Positions 8,685-16,875 are shown, counted from the first letter of the stretch. The stretch: 58,091 bases of DNA from Alistipes sp. (GCA_017938765.1 JAGBAX010000020.1:1-58091), one strand, 5' to 3'. The notes: generated from the letters alone by a model not told the origin. Translations and numbers: made by a program.

Positions 8685-8715
8685 AACTATTTTTGAGAAT
8701 TAATTAAAAAAATAC

Positions 8716-8723
8716 TACCTTTG
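8716..8723 (+). promoter_or_regulatory. -7 promoter box upstream of the rod-shaped RNA
   Basis: TACCTTTG with TTTG 20 nt upstream (8692-8695). Predicted start near 8728. Confidence 0.65.
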
Positions 8724-8796
8724 TATTGGTAACAAAACACAAATGCCTATGGTAAAATAACAGACACTAGGAACATATAAACATAAAAAGCGTTAG

Positions 8797-8937
8797 CTTA
8801 TATTTTGGGATTCTGAAACTTCCACTTTTCTAATCGTCCCCAAGGAATAAAGTTTGACGCTCACGCTGTGTATTCAGTGTGGGCTTTATTCTGTATTTGG
8901 GGACAAGGTTGTGGAAGACCGCAGAATCCAATATAAG
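8797..8937 (+). ncRNA. rod-shaped structured RNA, 6S-like
   Basis: This stretch folds end to end into one long interrupted hairpin. The pairings from the outside in are 8797-8803/8931-8937, 8808-8815/8922-8929, 8819-8825/8911-8917, 8836-8843/8897-8904, 8845-8852/8884-8891 and 8862-8868/8875-8881, all perfect apart from one G-U in the last. A single open central bubble (8826-8835 opposite 8905-8910) separates the outer and inner halves. That layout, its size and the promoter about 80 nt upstream resemble 6S RNA, which binds RNA polymerase by mimicking an open promoter. It could instead be the leader of the 9032 gene. The 347-bp gap between 8684 and 9032 contains nothing else I can identify. 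Confidence 0.6.
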
Positions 8938-9031
8938 AGAATTGAGTCCGCACTTTTTATTTGTTTTGTTCCAGACTAATCTTGGTTTTCAAGCGGACAT
9001 AACACATAAAATTTTAATAACACTTAAAAAG

Positions 9032-9724
9032 ATGAAAAAGATTATTTTAATTGTTCTTCTTTTGGTGGGGTGGATAAATGCATCGGCGCAAGATGTTATT
9101 ATAACAAAAGAGGGACAGCAAATTTCTGCAAAAGTAATTGAGATTGGGGAGGATAAGGTTAAATATAATAGGTGGGACAATCTAGATGGACCAACATATT
9201 ATATCTCATTATCAAAAATTACTATTATAAAATATCAAAATGGAACTCAGGACTACTTTGATGATTTCGAAGCACCAAAGAATCAAATTGCTGAAAGCAT
9301 TACAAAAGTAGGTGACGATGTTAGCTCCAATATTGATAAAACAGGTAGCAAATTAACCAGTCAAGTTGGCAAAGTGGCGAAACAGCAAGATTTATATACA
9401 AGAGCCAGAACTTTAAGAGCGTGTGGTTATACATTCGGAGGTTTGTGTCTTGTGGGATGTATCGTCTGGGCAATTTGTTCTCCGCAATTTGAAGAGGGTA
9501 AAACCCCGTGGGCGCCTATTATTGTAGGAAGTTTAGGTTCTACTGCAATATTTGCAAGTTTTGCTGTTCCAGCAAACAATTTGGAAAACGAGGCTGATTT
9601 AATGAGTTGTCAGGTGCTGGGTCAGTATGAGTTTAATGAACATTTTGCAATGAACGTGCAAGGTTTTCATTATCAGCCAAAAGCTACGAGGAGTTATGGC
9701 GTAGGTTTGGAGATTAGATTTTAG
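9032..9724 (+). CDS. exported hypothetical protein
   Basis: A 230-residue protein of unknown function. The start at 9032 (MKKIILIVLLL) gives a clear signal peptide ending INASAQ. The mature N-terminus (DVIITKEGQQISAKVIEIG) belongs to a pattern common in exported Bacteroidota proteins, with beta-rich segments ending in a tyrosine/asparagine-rich strand. A central hydrophobic pair of segments (about residues 136-185) may span a membrane. Codon use is AT-richer than in neighbouring housekeeping genes. A 15-bp terminator follows. Confidence 0.6.
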   Translation: MKKIILIVLLLVGWINASAQDVIITKEGQQISAKVIEIGEDKVKYNRWDNLDGPTYYISLSKITIIKYQNGTQDYFDDFEAPKNQIAESITKVGDDVSSNIDKTGSKLTSQVGKVAKQQDLYTRARTLRACGYTFGGLCLVGCIVWAICSPQFEEGKTPWAPIIVGSLGSTAIFASFAVPANNLENEADLMSCQVLGQYEFNEHFAMNVQGFHYQPKATRSYGVGLEIRF

Positions 9725-9746
9725 ATTCTAACATTGAAATAATGCA

Positions 9747-9784
9747 AAATATCACCAACAATTGCGGTTGTTGGTGATATTTTT
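9747..9784. terminator. bidirectional terminator
   Basis: A 15-bp perfect stem (9747-9761 with 9768-9782) and a 6-nt loop, flanked by T-rich tails on both strands. It separates the plus-strand hypothetical gene from the convergent sulfatase maturase gene. Confidence 0.85.
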
Positions 9785-9802
9785 ATAAAAAAGATTCGTT
9801 CT

Positions 9803-11017
9803 TTAATCATTCATAATCTCGGCTGCGGGTTTGCCATCAAGAATTAGGCGAGCCATTCTATCCATAGCTACCTCTGTGTGGGCGAAGAACATCTTATACC
9901 CCTCACAGAGGTAGTTCATTCCATATTCGCCCGTATTGTCAGTGATAAAGCGGTGCTTAGGACACTCGCCGTGACATAGTTTATAATAGCGACAGTGGCG
10001 ACACTGACGCGGAAGAAGTGCGCGCTTTGCCACCCCAAACTCAAATTGGCGGTCACAGTAGGCAAGGTCAGCGAGGCGGTCTGCGTAGATATTACCTATT
10101 TTATATTCTGGGTATACAAAGTGGTCGCAGCAGTATACATCGCCATTATGCTCTACTGTAAGTCCACTACCGCAGGTCTCGCAGAGCGAGCAGACAGACG
10201 GCTGAACACCCACCTTAAGGGCAAGTGTAGCATCAAAGAGCTGCACATAGCGCCTGCCGACGTCTTTTTTTACCCAGACATCAAAAATATCGCACATAAA
10301 CTCTCCAAAGCCCTTTGCACTAACCGACCAAGGAGCAATATCAGCACCCTCACTCTCTGGCGACTGCACGCGACCATCCGACAGCAGTTCTGCTACGGGC
10401 AAAAACTGCATAAAGAGGCTTATGCCACGCAAGAAGTTGTAGACCTCCGCGCCACGACCCTCGCTATGGAGATTTACCGTTGTCAAGGTATTATACTCCA
10501 CGCGGTTACGGTACAGGCGCTCTATACCCCTCATCACGCGGGCAAAGGTCGGCTGACCGCCAACATCTACGCGATGCGCATCATGGATACTCTCAGGCCC
10601 GTCTATAGATACGCCAACAAGGAAGTTATTATCCCTAAAAATTGTGCACCACTCGTCATCTACAAGCAGTCCATTTGTCTGTATAGAGTTCTCTACGCTC
10701 TTGCCACCTGCATACTTCTGTTGCAGTGCCACAGCCTTACGGAAGAAATCCTTTCCTGCAAGCAGTGGCTCACCACCGTGCCATGCAAAGGCAATTACTG
10801 GCGAGTTATTGCCCTCAATATTGGCGCGGATATACTGCTCAAGCAGTCTATCATCCATCGCTGGTTCAACACCGCCATATAGCTCTGCCTTATCAAGGTA
10901 GTAGCAGTACTTGCAGCGCATATTACACAGCGAGCCGACGGGCTTAACCATTGTGGTAAAGCCCCGTCGCTCATTGCGTTTGACAATATCTTCGTATGTA
11001 AACTCTACACTACGCAT
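9803..11017 (-). CDS. anaerobic sulfatase-maturating enzyme (radical SAM/SPASM)
   Basis: Radical SAM enzyme that oxidises the active-site Ser or Cys of sulfatases to formylglycine without oxygen. The 404 residues contain the SAM-cluster motif CNMRCKYC near the N-terminus and a cysteine-rich C-terminal SPASM region that binds auxiliary clusters (CSLCETCGSG, CCDHF, CRHCRYYKLCHGECPKHR). The gene starts 6 bp after the sulfatase stop, so the two are almost certainly co-transcribed, and the partner sulfatase is of the Ser type that requires this kind of enzyme. Confidence 0.93.
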   Translation of the reverse strand: MRSVEFTYEDIVKRNERRGFTTMVKPVGSLCNMRCKYCYYLDKAELYGGVEPAMDDRLLEQYIRANIEGNNSPVIAFAWHGGEPLLAGKDFFRKAVALQQKYAGGKSVENSIQTNGLLVDDEWCTIFRDNNFLVGVSIDGPESIHDAHRVDVGGQPTFARVMRGIERLYRNRVEYNTLTTVNLHSEGRGAEVYNFLRGISLFMQFLPVAELLSDGRVQSPESEGADIAPWSVSAKGFGEFMCDIFDVWVKKDVGRRYVQLFDATLALKVGVQPSVCSLCETCGSGLTVEHNGDVYCCDHFVYPEYKIGNIYADRLADLAYCDRQFEFGVAKRALLPRQCRHCRYYKLCHGECPKHRFITDNTGEYGMNYLCEGYKMFFAHTEVAMDRMARLILDGKPAAEIMND

Positions 11018-11023
11018 TATCGT

Positions 11024-12631
11024 TTATCGCGAGATATCCACATTAAATGGCTCGTACTCGGCAAGGTGGTGACTCTCCTCTATATAGCCCCACATACGCT
11101 CAACAATCTCTGGATAGTCGGCTGCAACGTTCTTATCGGCAGTCTCTATATCCTTACCAGCAACGCTTACATCATAGAGCTGCATAGTACGGTTGCCTGC
11201 GTGGACATTGTCAATAAAGCCCTTCCACTTGCCCTCACGAACAGCAATCATACCGCCCGCAGCAGGGTACTCCCAGTAGAGGTACTTATGCTCTTGCTGA
11301 GCCTCTGGGTTGCCAGAGAGGATTGGTAGGAGCGATACACCGTCATTCTTTGGAGCCTCAACACCTGCAATTTCGCACACTGTTGGCATCACATCGGCAA
11401 AGTTACCAATATGGTCGCTCACAACGCCACTCTTAATCTTTGCAGGCCAAGAGGCGATAAATGGCATACGGATACCGCCCTCCTTGAGTGTTCGCTTACC
11501 CCAGCCCTTGCCACAACGGTAAGGTGCTGCGCTATCCATCCATACGGTTGGCGAAGAGGCATTATTTGCAGGGCCGTTGTCAGACGAGAACATAATGATT
11601 GTGTTCTCATAAAGGCCTTGCGCCTTCAGCTCCTCAACAAGCAATCCTACCTGATAGTCAAAGTATGAAATCATAGCCGAGTATGTTGCGTGAGGGTAGC
11701 GGCAAGGATAGTAGTTGTGTGGCCAACCATTAAGCTGGCACTTTTCGCCCACAAGTGGCTCCTCGTCGCCATACTTTGCCACATACTTCTCTACCCACTC
11801 CTTAGGAGCCTGTAGTGGAGAGTGTGGGAATGGGGTTGTCCACATAAGGAAGAATGGCTTATCGTCCGCTTTGCTCTGGCGGATAAACTCAACAACATTC
11901 TCATACATCTTATCTGGAGCGTATGTCTTACCCTCGCTAAACTTATCATAGCTTGCTGGATTGTATGGGTCTGCACCCTCATCAAGCTTAGTTCCTGGGT
12001 GGGTTACCGTCGCAGGGTCGTTGATATACTCCTTCTTACCATTTTTCCACATATAGGCAGGATAGTAGTTGTGCGCCACGCGCTGGCAAACACAGCCATA
12101 GTAGAAATCAAAGCCCATATCCCAAGGAGCCGAGCCGCCAACAGGGCTACCAATACCCCACTTACCAACCATACCTGTAGCATAACCCGCCTGCTGCATC
12201 ACTGTTCCCAGTGTCGGAGTACCAGGCTTAAGGCCCATCTGACCCTCAATAGCGGGATTCTGGTCTACAGTGTCAAAGTTCCAAATACCATCCTCAACTC
12301 TACCCTCTACATTCTCGCGAATCTGAGAGTTACCCATATTCTGACCCGTAATAAGGCAGGCACGCGATGGAGAGGATACTGGTGCAGCGGTATACATATC
12401 TGTAAAGCGGATACCGTTGTTTGCCAGTGCGTCAATATTAGGAGTCTCGGTCTTTGTCTGACCATAACAACCAAAATCGCCATAACCAGCATCATCCATA
12501 AGGATAAATATCACATTTGGCTTATCGCCCTGCTTGGGAGCATCGCTACAACTTGTAGCAACCATTGGAACAGCAGCTACTGTTGGCATAGCGACATAAA
12601 ACGCTCTCTTTGAAAGTTTGTTTAGTTTCAT
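11024..12631 (-). CDS. sulfatase (Ser-type), predicted lipoprotein
   Basis: Hydrolyses sulfate esters on host or dietary glycans. A start at 12631 (MKLNKLSKRAF) gives a 535-residue protein with a long signal sequence and a possible lipobox ATSC, so it is probably membrane anchored. Alkaline-phosphatase-superfamily features are visible: NVIFILMDDAGYGD with metal ligands, the catalytic signature SSPSRACLITG in which the first Ser would become formylglycine, and HSPLQAPKEW and SSDNGP further on. The substrate cannot be told from the sequence. Its maturase is encoded immediately downstream. Confidence 0.92.
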   Translation of the reverse strand: MKLNKLSKRAFYVAMPTVAAVPMVATSCSDAPKQGDKPNVIFILMDDAGYGDFGCYGQTKTETPNIDALANNGIRFTDMYTAAPVSSPSRACLITGQNMGNSQIRENVEGRVEDGIWNFDTVDQNPAIEGQMGLKPGTPTLGTVMQQAGYATGMVGKWGIGSPVGGSAPWDMGFDFYYGCVCQRVAHNYYPAYMWKNGKKEYINDPATVTHPGTKLDEGADPYNPASYDKFSEGKTYAPDKMYENVVEFIRQSKADDKPFFLMWTTPFPHSPLQAPKEWVEKYVAKYGDEEPLVGEKCQLNGWPHNYYPCRYPHATYSAMISYFDYQVGLLVEELKAQGLYENTIIMFSSDNGPANNASSPTVWMDSAAPYRCGKGWGKRTLKEGGIRMPFIASWPAKIKSGVVSDHIGNFADVMPTVCEIAGVEAPKNDGVSLLPILSGNPEAQQEHKYLYWEYPAAGGMIAVREGKWKGFIDNVHAGNRTMQLYDVSVAGKDIETADKNVAADYPEIVERMWGYIEESHHLAEYEPFNVDISR

Positions 12632-12657
12632 CACTGTAATTTTGAGGTTTAACACTA

Positions 12658-12665
12658 CAAAAATA
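12658..12665 (-). promoter_or_regulatory. -7 promoter box of the sulfatase operon
   Basis: TATTTTTG on the minus strand, 26 nt upstream of the sulfatase ATG and divergent from the rpmI promoter. Confidence 0.6.
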
Positions 12666-12708
12666 CAAAAAAGTTTGAAAGTTTGGTTGTTGAATTAAAA
12701 AAAATCCG

Positions 12709-12716
12709 TATCTTTG
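12709..12716 (+). promoter_or_regulatory. -7 promoter box of rpmI-rplT
   Basis: TATCTTTG. The predicted start near 12720 is followed at once by a three-codon reading frame ATG TTT AAC TAA (12723-12734), then rpmI at 12750. Confidence 0.7.
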
Positions 12717-12749
12717 CACGCTATGTTTAACTAAAAATATTTTACAATT

Positions 12750-12944
12750 ATGCCAAAAATGAAAACTAATGCCGCTGCAAAGAAGCGTTTTACTTTCACC
12801 GGCACAGGTAAGATTAAGCGTAAGCACGCTTATCACAGTCACATCCTGACAAAAAAGACTAAGAAACAGAAGCGTAACCTCTGCTATTCAGGTATCGTTT
12901 CACCAGCCGATGAGGCAAAGATCAAGACTCTGCTTGTTAAGTAA
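12750..12944 (+). CDS. rpmI: 50S ribosomal protein bL35
   Basis: A 64-residue, very basic ribosomal protein beginning [14 protein letters not shown], a hallmark start of bL35, and of exact family length. It is paired with rplT as in most bacteria, but infC, usually first in this cluster, is not upstream; the neighbour there is a divergent sulfatase gene. Confidence 0.97.
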   Translation: MPKMKTNAAAKKRFTFTGTGKIKRKHAYHSHILTKKTKKQKRNLCYSGIVSPADEAKIKTLLVK

Positions 12945-13048
12945 TTAGCAGCCGAGCAAGTAAACAATTTTTTATTAACCGGAGTGAAACAGCCCTAAAG
13001 AGTGCGAGAGAATCGTACCGCTGTTAACTTCATCAAAAACTTTTAAGT
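12945..13048 (+). promoter_or_regulatory. rpmI-rplT intergenic leader with possible fold
   Basis: A 104-bp gap, long for this pair. AACAGC (12988-12993) can pair with GCTGTT (13020-13025), while TTAAC (12975-12979) can pair with GTTAA (13023-13027). The two overlap and would exclude each other. This could be the site where bL20 represses its own translation, as known in other bacteria; the evidence here is weak. Confidence 0.3.
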
Positions 13049-13393
13049 ATGCCACGTTCAGTCAATGCTGTTGCGTCACGCGCAAGAAGAAAAAAGGTTT
13101 TGAAGCTTGCCAAGGGTAACTTTGGTTCAAGGGGAAATGTTTGGACAGTAGCCAAAAATACTGTCGAGAAGGGTCTGCAGTATGCATATGCACACCGCCG
13201 CCTTAAGAAGCGTACATTCCGTTCGCTGTGGATCACCCGTATCAATGCGGCAGTCCGTGCTTACGGTATGACCTATTCGGAGTTCATCGGTAAAGTAAAC
13301 GCTAAGGGTATCGCTCTTAACCGTAAGGTTATGGCAGACCTGGCGATGAACGAGCCGAAAGCATTCGAGGCAATTGTAAACGCAGTTAAATAG
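13049..13393 (+). CDS. rplT: 50S ribosomal protein bL20
   Basis: A 114-residue assembly protein of the large subunit, starting [16 protein letters not shown] with the expected basic N-terminal arm and the conserved [14 protein letters not shown]. Length and sequence are typical. It is followed by two adjacent hairpins (13395-13411 and 13415-13439). Confidence 0.97.
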   Translation: MPRSVNAVASRARRKKVLKLAKGNFGSRGNVWTVAKNTVEKGLQYAYAHRRLKKRTFRSLWITRINAAVRAYGMTYSEFIGKVNAKGIALNRKVMADLAMNEPKAFEAIVNAVK

Positions 13394-13414
13394 CCTTTTG
13401 CTTAGCAAAAGATG

Positions 13415-13446
13415 AGGGGTAGCTTTTTAAGCCACCCCTTTTTTAT
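13415..13446. terminator. terminator between rplT and the convergent minus-strand operon
   Basis: AGGGGTAGCTT (13415-13425) with AAGCCACCCCT (13429-13439), one mismatch, then a T run. A second hairpin CTTTTGC/GCAAAAG lies at 13395-13411. Confidence 0.75.
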
Positions 13447-13460
13447 TGTCAATCACACAC

Positions 13461-14024
13461 TTAACGCTCCCCACCACCAAAGGCAAAGCCAACACTAAGA
13501 ACAAGGTGGTTATTTGCCTTCTCATAGAACTTATAGGCTGCCGTTATGCGCACATGGTTAGATATCTCAACGCCTATACGAGGCATTACACAGGCATGAA
13601 AGCCACTCTTTGTGCCGTCTGCATTAAGGTTATTCCACGCCACGCCAGCACCAGCGCCAACAAATAGCGAAGCCATACGACCTTGGAAGAAGTTATAGTC
13701 CGTAACTGCCATAAGTGTTTGGCTATCAAAATTATGCTTACTTGCGTAGTTTCCCAACTGATGACTACGAGTAAAGGAACACAATCCAAAGTGCAATCCC
13801 AAGTCAATAGGCGCCTGATGGAAATTATATCTCACCTCGGCATTAACCTCAACACCCTGACGAGCCTTTCCAAACTGACTAATACTATTTGCTGCCGTTG
13901 CAAGTCCTACGCCCAGTTCAACCTCTACCGCGCCCACTGTTCGCTTAGTAAGATAACTCTGCGCCGAAGCGGTCGTTGCGCCCAAAGTGAGCAATGCAAC
14001 CAAAATTGCTAAAATTTTTCTCAT
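13461..14024 (-). CDS. small outer-membrane beta-barrel-like protein
   Basis: A 187-residue exported protein of unknown function. The start at 14024 (MRKILAILVALLTLG) gives a signal peptide ending TASAQ. The mature part alternates short polar and hydrophobic strands (VEVELGVGL, VEVNAEVRYNF, LGLHFGLCSF, PRIGVEISNHVRI), has a glycine-rich VGAGAGVAWNN, and ends in a strand, as in 8-stranded OmpW/OmpX-like barrels. It is last in the minus operon after cysQ, 22 bp downstream of it. Confidence 0.6.
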   Translation of the reverse strand: MRKILAILVALLTLGATTASAQSYLTKRTVGAVEVELGVGLATAANSISQFGKARQGVEVNAEVRYNFHQAPIDLGLHFGLCSFTRSHQLGNYASKHNFDSQTLMAVTDYNFFQGRMASLFVGAGAGVAWNNLNADGTKSGFHACVMPRIGVEISNHVRITAAYKFYEKANNHLVLSVGFAFGGGER

Positions 14025-14046
14025 TTCACCTATATATATAATATAA

Positions 14047-14874
14047 TTACCTTCCACACTCAAACCAAGGGTTGTGCAAATCCTCCTTATTGTATAGCAG
14101 AGGGGTTCTATCTGGCAGTGAACGAGTATAGCCGCCCGCCTCAGAGAGAATCAACTCCGCCGCAGCAGTATCCCACTCATAAGTGTGCGTTGTGCGAGGA
14201 TAGTAGTCTATAGCGCCCTCAGCAAGCAGGCAGAACTTATATGAACTACCCTGCTCAATAATCTCAACATCACTGTGCGTCTGCTTCACAGCATCAATAT
14301 ATTGCTCAGTCTCAATGGTCTGGTGCGAGCGCGACACTGCAATACGATATCCACTATGCTCTCTCTCCTTTAATGGCAGTCGACACTTCCGAGCGCATAT
14401 ATCATCGTACGAATAGGCAGCGTTTGGGTCTGGTGCAATATCTGTAAGTAGATATGAGCCAATCTGTTGGCTTGCAATATACGCCTTCTGAAGATATGGC
14501 ACGTAGACTACAGCGCAGACGCACACCCTATCTGCCATAAGGGCAATATTTACCGTAAACTCATTATTACCCTTGATAAACTCAACTGTCCCATCCAGAG
14601 GGTCTACCAACCAGAAGAGCTCCCAATTTCGGCGCTCATCATAGAGCATTTCACGCCCCTCCTCCGAGAGAATAGGTATGCGTGTTTGTCCAAGGCTCTG
14701 CTTAATCTTCTCATGTGCCACTCTATCGGCAAGGGTCACTGGTGTACTGTCACTCTTGACCGTAATGTGGTAGTTGTCTCTATTCTTATAGACCTCCATA
14801 ATCTCCCAACCAGCCCTTACAGCTGCATTGAAAGCCTGTGGAAGTAGATAAGCTCTAATATCGTCTGATAGCAT
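14047..14874 (-). CDS. cysQ: 3'(2'),5'-bisphosphate nucleotidase CysQ
   Basis: Inositol-monophosphatase-fold enzyme that removes the 3' phosphate of PAP (adenosine 3',5'-bisphosphate), the by-product of sulfate activation and sulfotransfer. The 275-residue protein has the metal-site motifs ILSEEG, DPLDGT and YEWDTAAAELILSEAGG in order. It starts 6 bp after the preceding unknown gene and so belongs to the same operon as the receiver-like/HEAT cassette. A general inositol phosphatase is possible, but the length and DPLDGTVEFI fit CysQ best. Confidence 0.9.
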   Translation of the reverse strand: MLSDDIRAYLLPQAFNAAVRAGWEIMEVYKNRDNYHITVKSDSTPVTLADRVAHEKIKQSLGQTRIPILSEEGREMLYDERRNWELFWLVDPLDGTVEFIKGNNEFTVNIALMADRVCVCAVVYVPYLQKAYIASQQIGSYLLTDIAPDPNAAYSYDDICARKCRLPLKEREHSGYRIAVSRSHQTIETEQYIDAVKQTHSDVEIIEQGSSYKFCLLAEGAIDYYPRTTHTYEWDTAAAELILSEAGGYTRSLPDRTPLLYNKEDLHNPWFECGR

Positions 14875-14880
14875 AGTAGG

Positions 14881-15648
14881 TTAAGGTTTTCTCAAAGATA
14901 GTAATTTATTTCTGTATCTCATAATATTTAACGATAAAAAATCCCAAAAATTGTATCTTGCTCGCTCTATTAGCAGGCCGTCCTCTTCTTGAGAGAATTT
15001 ATCCAACACAATAGGCTCTTTTATTTCAATTGTTGTCAGTTGGCAATTCTCAACCCTTCGTCTCTTCCAAGATTGACGAGAGTAGGCAACAACACCTCTA
15101 TCCATCGTTGTTACAACATCTACACTACCATATGTTTGAGCCGCTATCGCATCCGCCACAATGCCCACTGCGTATGGCAACAACCCTGCCGTAGAGGGTA
15201 CTACAAGCAGATAATTATATATTGCCTGCTCAGCTGAATACTCCAACAATCTCTCGGTATTACAAGATGTTTTTGCTACCACAACAACCAGCCGTCTAAA
15301 ACAGCAACACTCTGAGCGATAAACAATTACATCTTGATACTGAACACCCGTAAGTGAATAACGAAGTTGCAGCAATGCTATCAGATTCTGGTGTTTTTCT
15401 CTATTTACAGCAACAACGACCTCTGAGTAAGTATACTCAGTCCCCAGCAGATTTACAACAGCGCTCACACCCTCCACAGATACACATAGCATAGATATTC
15501 CTACACCTCCTACGCTATCAACCTGCGGGGCAATAGAGAGGCTTTGCAGTCGCACATCTGTAAATACTTTGTAGCGCGACATCACATACCTAACCCCTAC
15601 AACAAGCAGTGTTGTTATGAGCAATAAAAAGGCAAAAAGTAGTATCAT
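14881..15648 (-). CDS. membrane-anchored protein of unknown function, possibly degenerate GT-A-like
   Basis: A 255-residue protein with one N-terminal transmembrane segment (about residues 2-24) and a cytoplasmic-type remainder. The region EVVVAVNREKHQNLIALLQL, followed later by LLEYSAEQAIYNYLLVVPST, has the spacing of the start and middle of a family-2 glycosyltransferase fold. The expected Asp-x-Asp is replaced by VPST, so if related it is probably inactive; this is a weak visual resemblance only. Its ATG overlaps the stop of the preceding gene (ATGA), so translation is coupled. Confidence 0.45.
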   Translation of the reverse strand: MILLFAFLLLITTLLVVGVRYVMSRYKVFTDVRLQSLSIAPQVDSVGGVGISMLCVSVEGVSAVVNLLGTEYTYSEVVVAVNREKHQNLIALLQLRYSLTGVQYQDVIVYRSECCCFRRLVVVVAKTSCNTERLLEYSAEQAIYNYLLVVPSTAGLLPYAVGIVADAIAAQTYGSVDVVTTMDRGVVAYSRQSWKRRRVENCQLTTIEIKEPIVLDKFSQEEDGLLIERARYNFWDFLSLNIMRYRNKLLSLRKP

Positions 15649-16397
15649 ATAATCGTGCAGTTAGAGTATCGCTCCGCCTCTCCAAAGCAGGCGAGAGTCT
15701 CAAGGGCATCCTCTCTCAGTTCGCTATGGCAATCTCTTACGATTGAAGCAATTTTTGCTCGACTCTCTGTAATTCCAAATCGGCGCACAAGATGTATCCC
15801 AAGTAGTTGAAGATTATAGTTTTCTGACATCAGCAGTGGTATATATGGTATAGGACAAGAGCCACGACTTATGAGGGTAAGAATCTCCGAGACATCTCGC
15901 CGAGAGAGTCTATAGTCTACACTCTCAAGCTGCGCAATAGCACAATATGGAGAGTATGAAAACAGAGACATCAAAGCATAAAAACGCACACGTGGCGAGC
16001 TATCATCCAAAAACTGCTCAACAATTGTCGCTACAGCACCACTTACCGGAAGGCGCGAGAGAAGAGCCAACAGATAGGCCCGCTCACAAGCCCTACCACT
16101 GCGCATAGCCCTATGTAGGAGCAGTGACTCAAGATTGTAATACTTGACAATAACTCGTAACGGCTCGTACGCCCGCTCATCCACTCTATCGGCAACATAG
16201 ACAAGGCACTGCACAAAATGAAATCGCTCAATACCCTTGCCCAGCCTCTCAATATCACCAGAACGATTTGCAACAAAGGCTGCTATGCGCCCTATTGCCT
16301 GACTCTCCGCAGCCGCTGAGCGCGCAGATTGCCAGTGAACAACAATCAAGAGTATAGAGCCTATTACAAGATAGACTATCGTAGCAAGAATAATCAT
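15645..16397 (-). CDS. membrane-anchored HEAT-repeat-like protein
   Basis: A 250-residue protein with an N-terminal transmembrane segment (about 2-22) and then a run of paired helices of 30-40 residues typical of HEAT-like scaffolds, for example SPRVRFYALMSLFSY and SELREDALETLACFGEAE. Such repeats bind other proteins. I chose ATG 16397 because it makes an ATGA overlap with the stop of the receiver-like gene; a GTG two codons upstream is less likely. It also overlaps the next gene by ATGA. No known family assignment. Confidence 0.55.
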   Translation of the reverse strand: MIILATIVYLVIGSILLIVVHWQSARSAAAESQAIGRIAAFVANRSGDIERLGKGIERFHFVQCLVYVADRVDERAYEPLRVIVKYYNLESLLLHRAMRSGRACERAYLLALLSRLPVSGAVATIVEQFLDDSSPRVRFYALMSLFSYSPYCAIAQLESVDYRLSRRDVSEILTLISRGSCPIPYIPLLMSENYNLQLLGIHLVRRFGITESRAKIASIVRDCHSELREDALETLACFGEAERYSNCTII

Positions 16398-16744
16398 CTG
16401 CACACCTTACGCCTTAATCTCTCCGCAGAGAGCGGTAAGAGTAGATATTGATCTACTCCGCACTCTAACAATGATAACACCGTCTGCTCATCTACAGATG
16501 CCGAGAGCACAACAATCTTTGGTCGCGAGGTAAAGTGTCTCCTTATCTTTGCAACACTCCCCTCTCCATCCATAAATAGCCGAACATCATCAATAACAAC
16601 CCTATCAAACAACTTCTCTGAACACCTCTTAAACAGCGCCTGCCGAGAGGTCACACTCTCTACCTCCACACCAGGAGTAGTCAAAATACCAACTATCATC
16701 GCTCGCATACGGAACGACGGAGAATAGACTAAAATTTTCACCAT
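16394..16744 (-). CDS. receiver-like domain protein (degenerate)
   Basis: A 116-residue single-domain protein with the alternating strand-helix pattern of CheY-type receivers: KILVYSPS, FDRVVIDDV with a possible phospho-acceptor Asp, IVVLSAS carrying the Thr/Ser position, and YLLLPLS where the invariant Lys-Pro should be. The acidic pair after strand 1 is replaced by SPS and the Lys by Leu, so normal phosphorylation is unlikely; it may be a pseudo-receiver used as a docking module. It is first in an operon with two membrane-anchored proteins. The start at 16744 has AGGAG 5 nt upstream. Confidence 0.55.
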   Translation of the reverse strand: MVKILVYSPSFRMRAMIVGILTTPGVEVESVTSRQALFKRCSEKLFDRVVIDDVRLFMDGEGSVAKIRRHFTSRPKIVVLSASVDEQTVLSLLECGVDQYLLLPLSAERLRRKVCR

Positions 16745-16761
16745 AACGCTCCTGCTATTGC

Positions 16762-16769
16762 CAAAAATA
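16762..16769 (-). promoter_or_regulatory. -7 promoter box of the receiver-like/HEAT operon
   Basis: TATTTTTG on the minus strand, 17 nt from the ATG at 16744; the short leader includes AGGAG. Confidence 0.55.
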
Positions 16770-16867
16770 TGCCAAAAAATTATTACCACTCTTCATCAGA
16801 GTGACTATAGAGCATACAAAAAATAAAAAAATGAGTTCTAACACTTGCACAGAATAAAAATAATGAT

Positions 16868-16875
16868 TACTTTTG
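16868..16875 (+). promoter_or_regulatory. -7 promoter box of rplU-rpmA
   Basis: TACTTTTG with TTG 20 nt upstream (16845-16847). Confidence 0.7.

Noticed and set aside
9995-10882. A 295-codon plus-strand frame opposite the sulfatase maturase
   Set aside because: Shadow of the maturase reading frame, which has the radical SAM and SPASM cysteines; no ribosome site or promoter supports the antisense frame.
11822-12613. A 263-codon plus-strand frame opposite the sulfatase
   Set aside because: Shadow frame of a gene with clear catalytic motifs; cysteine- and arginine-rich translation without any domain.
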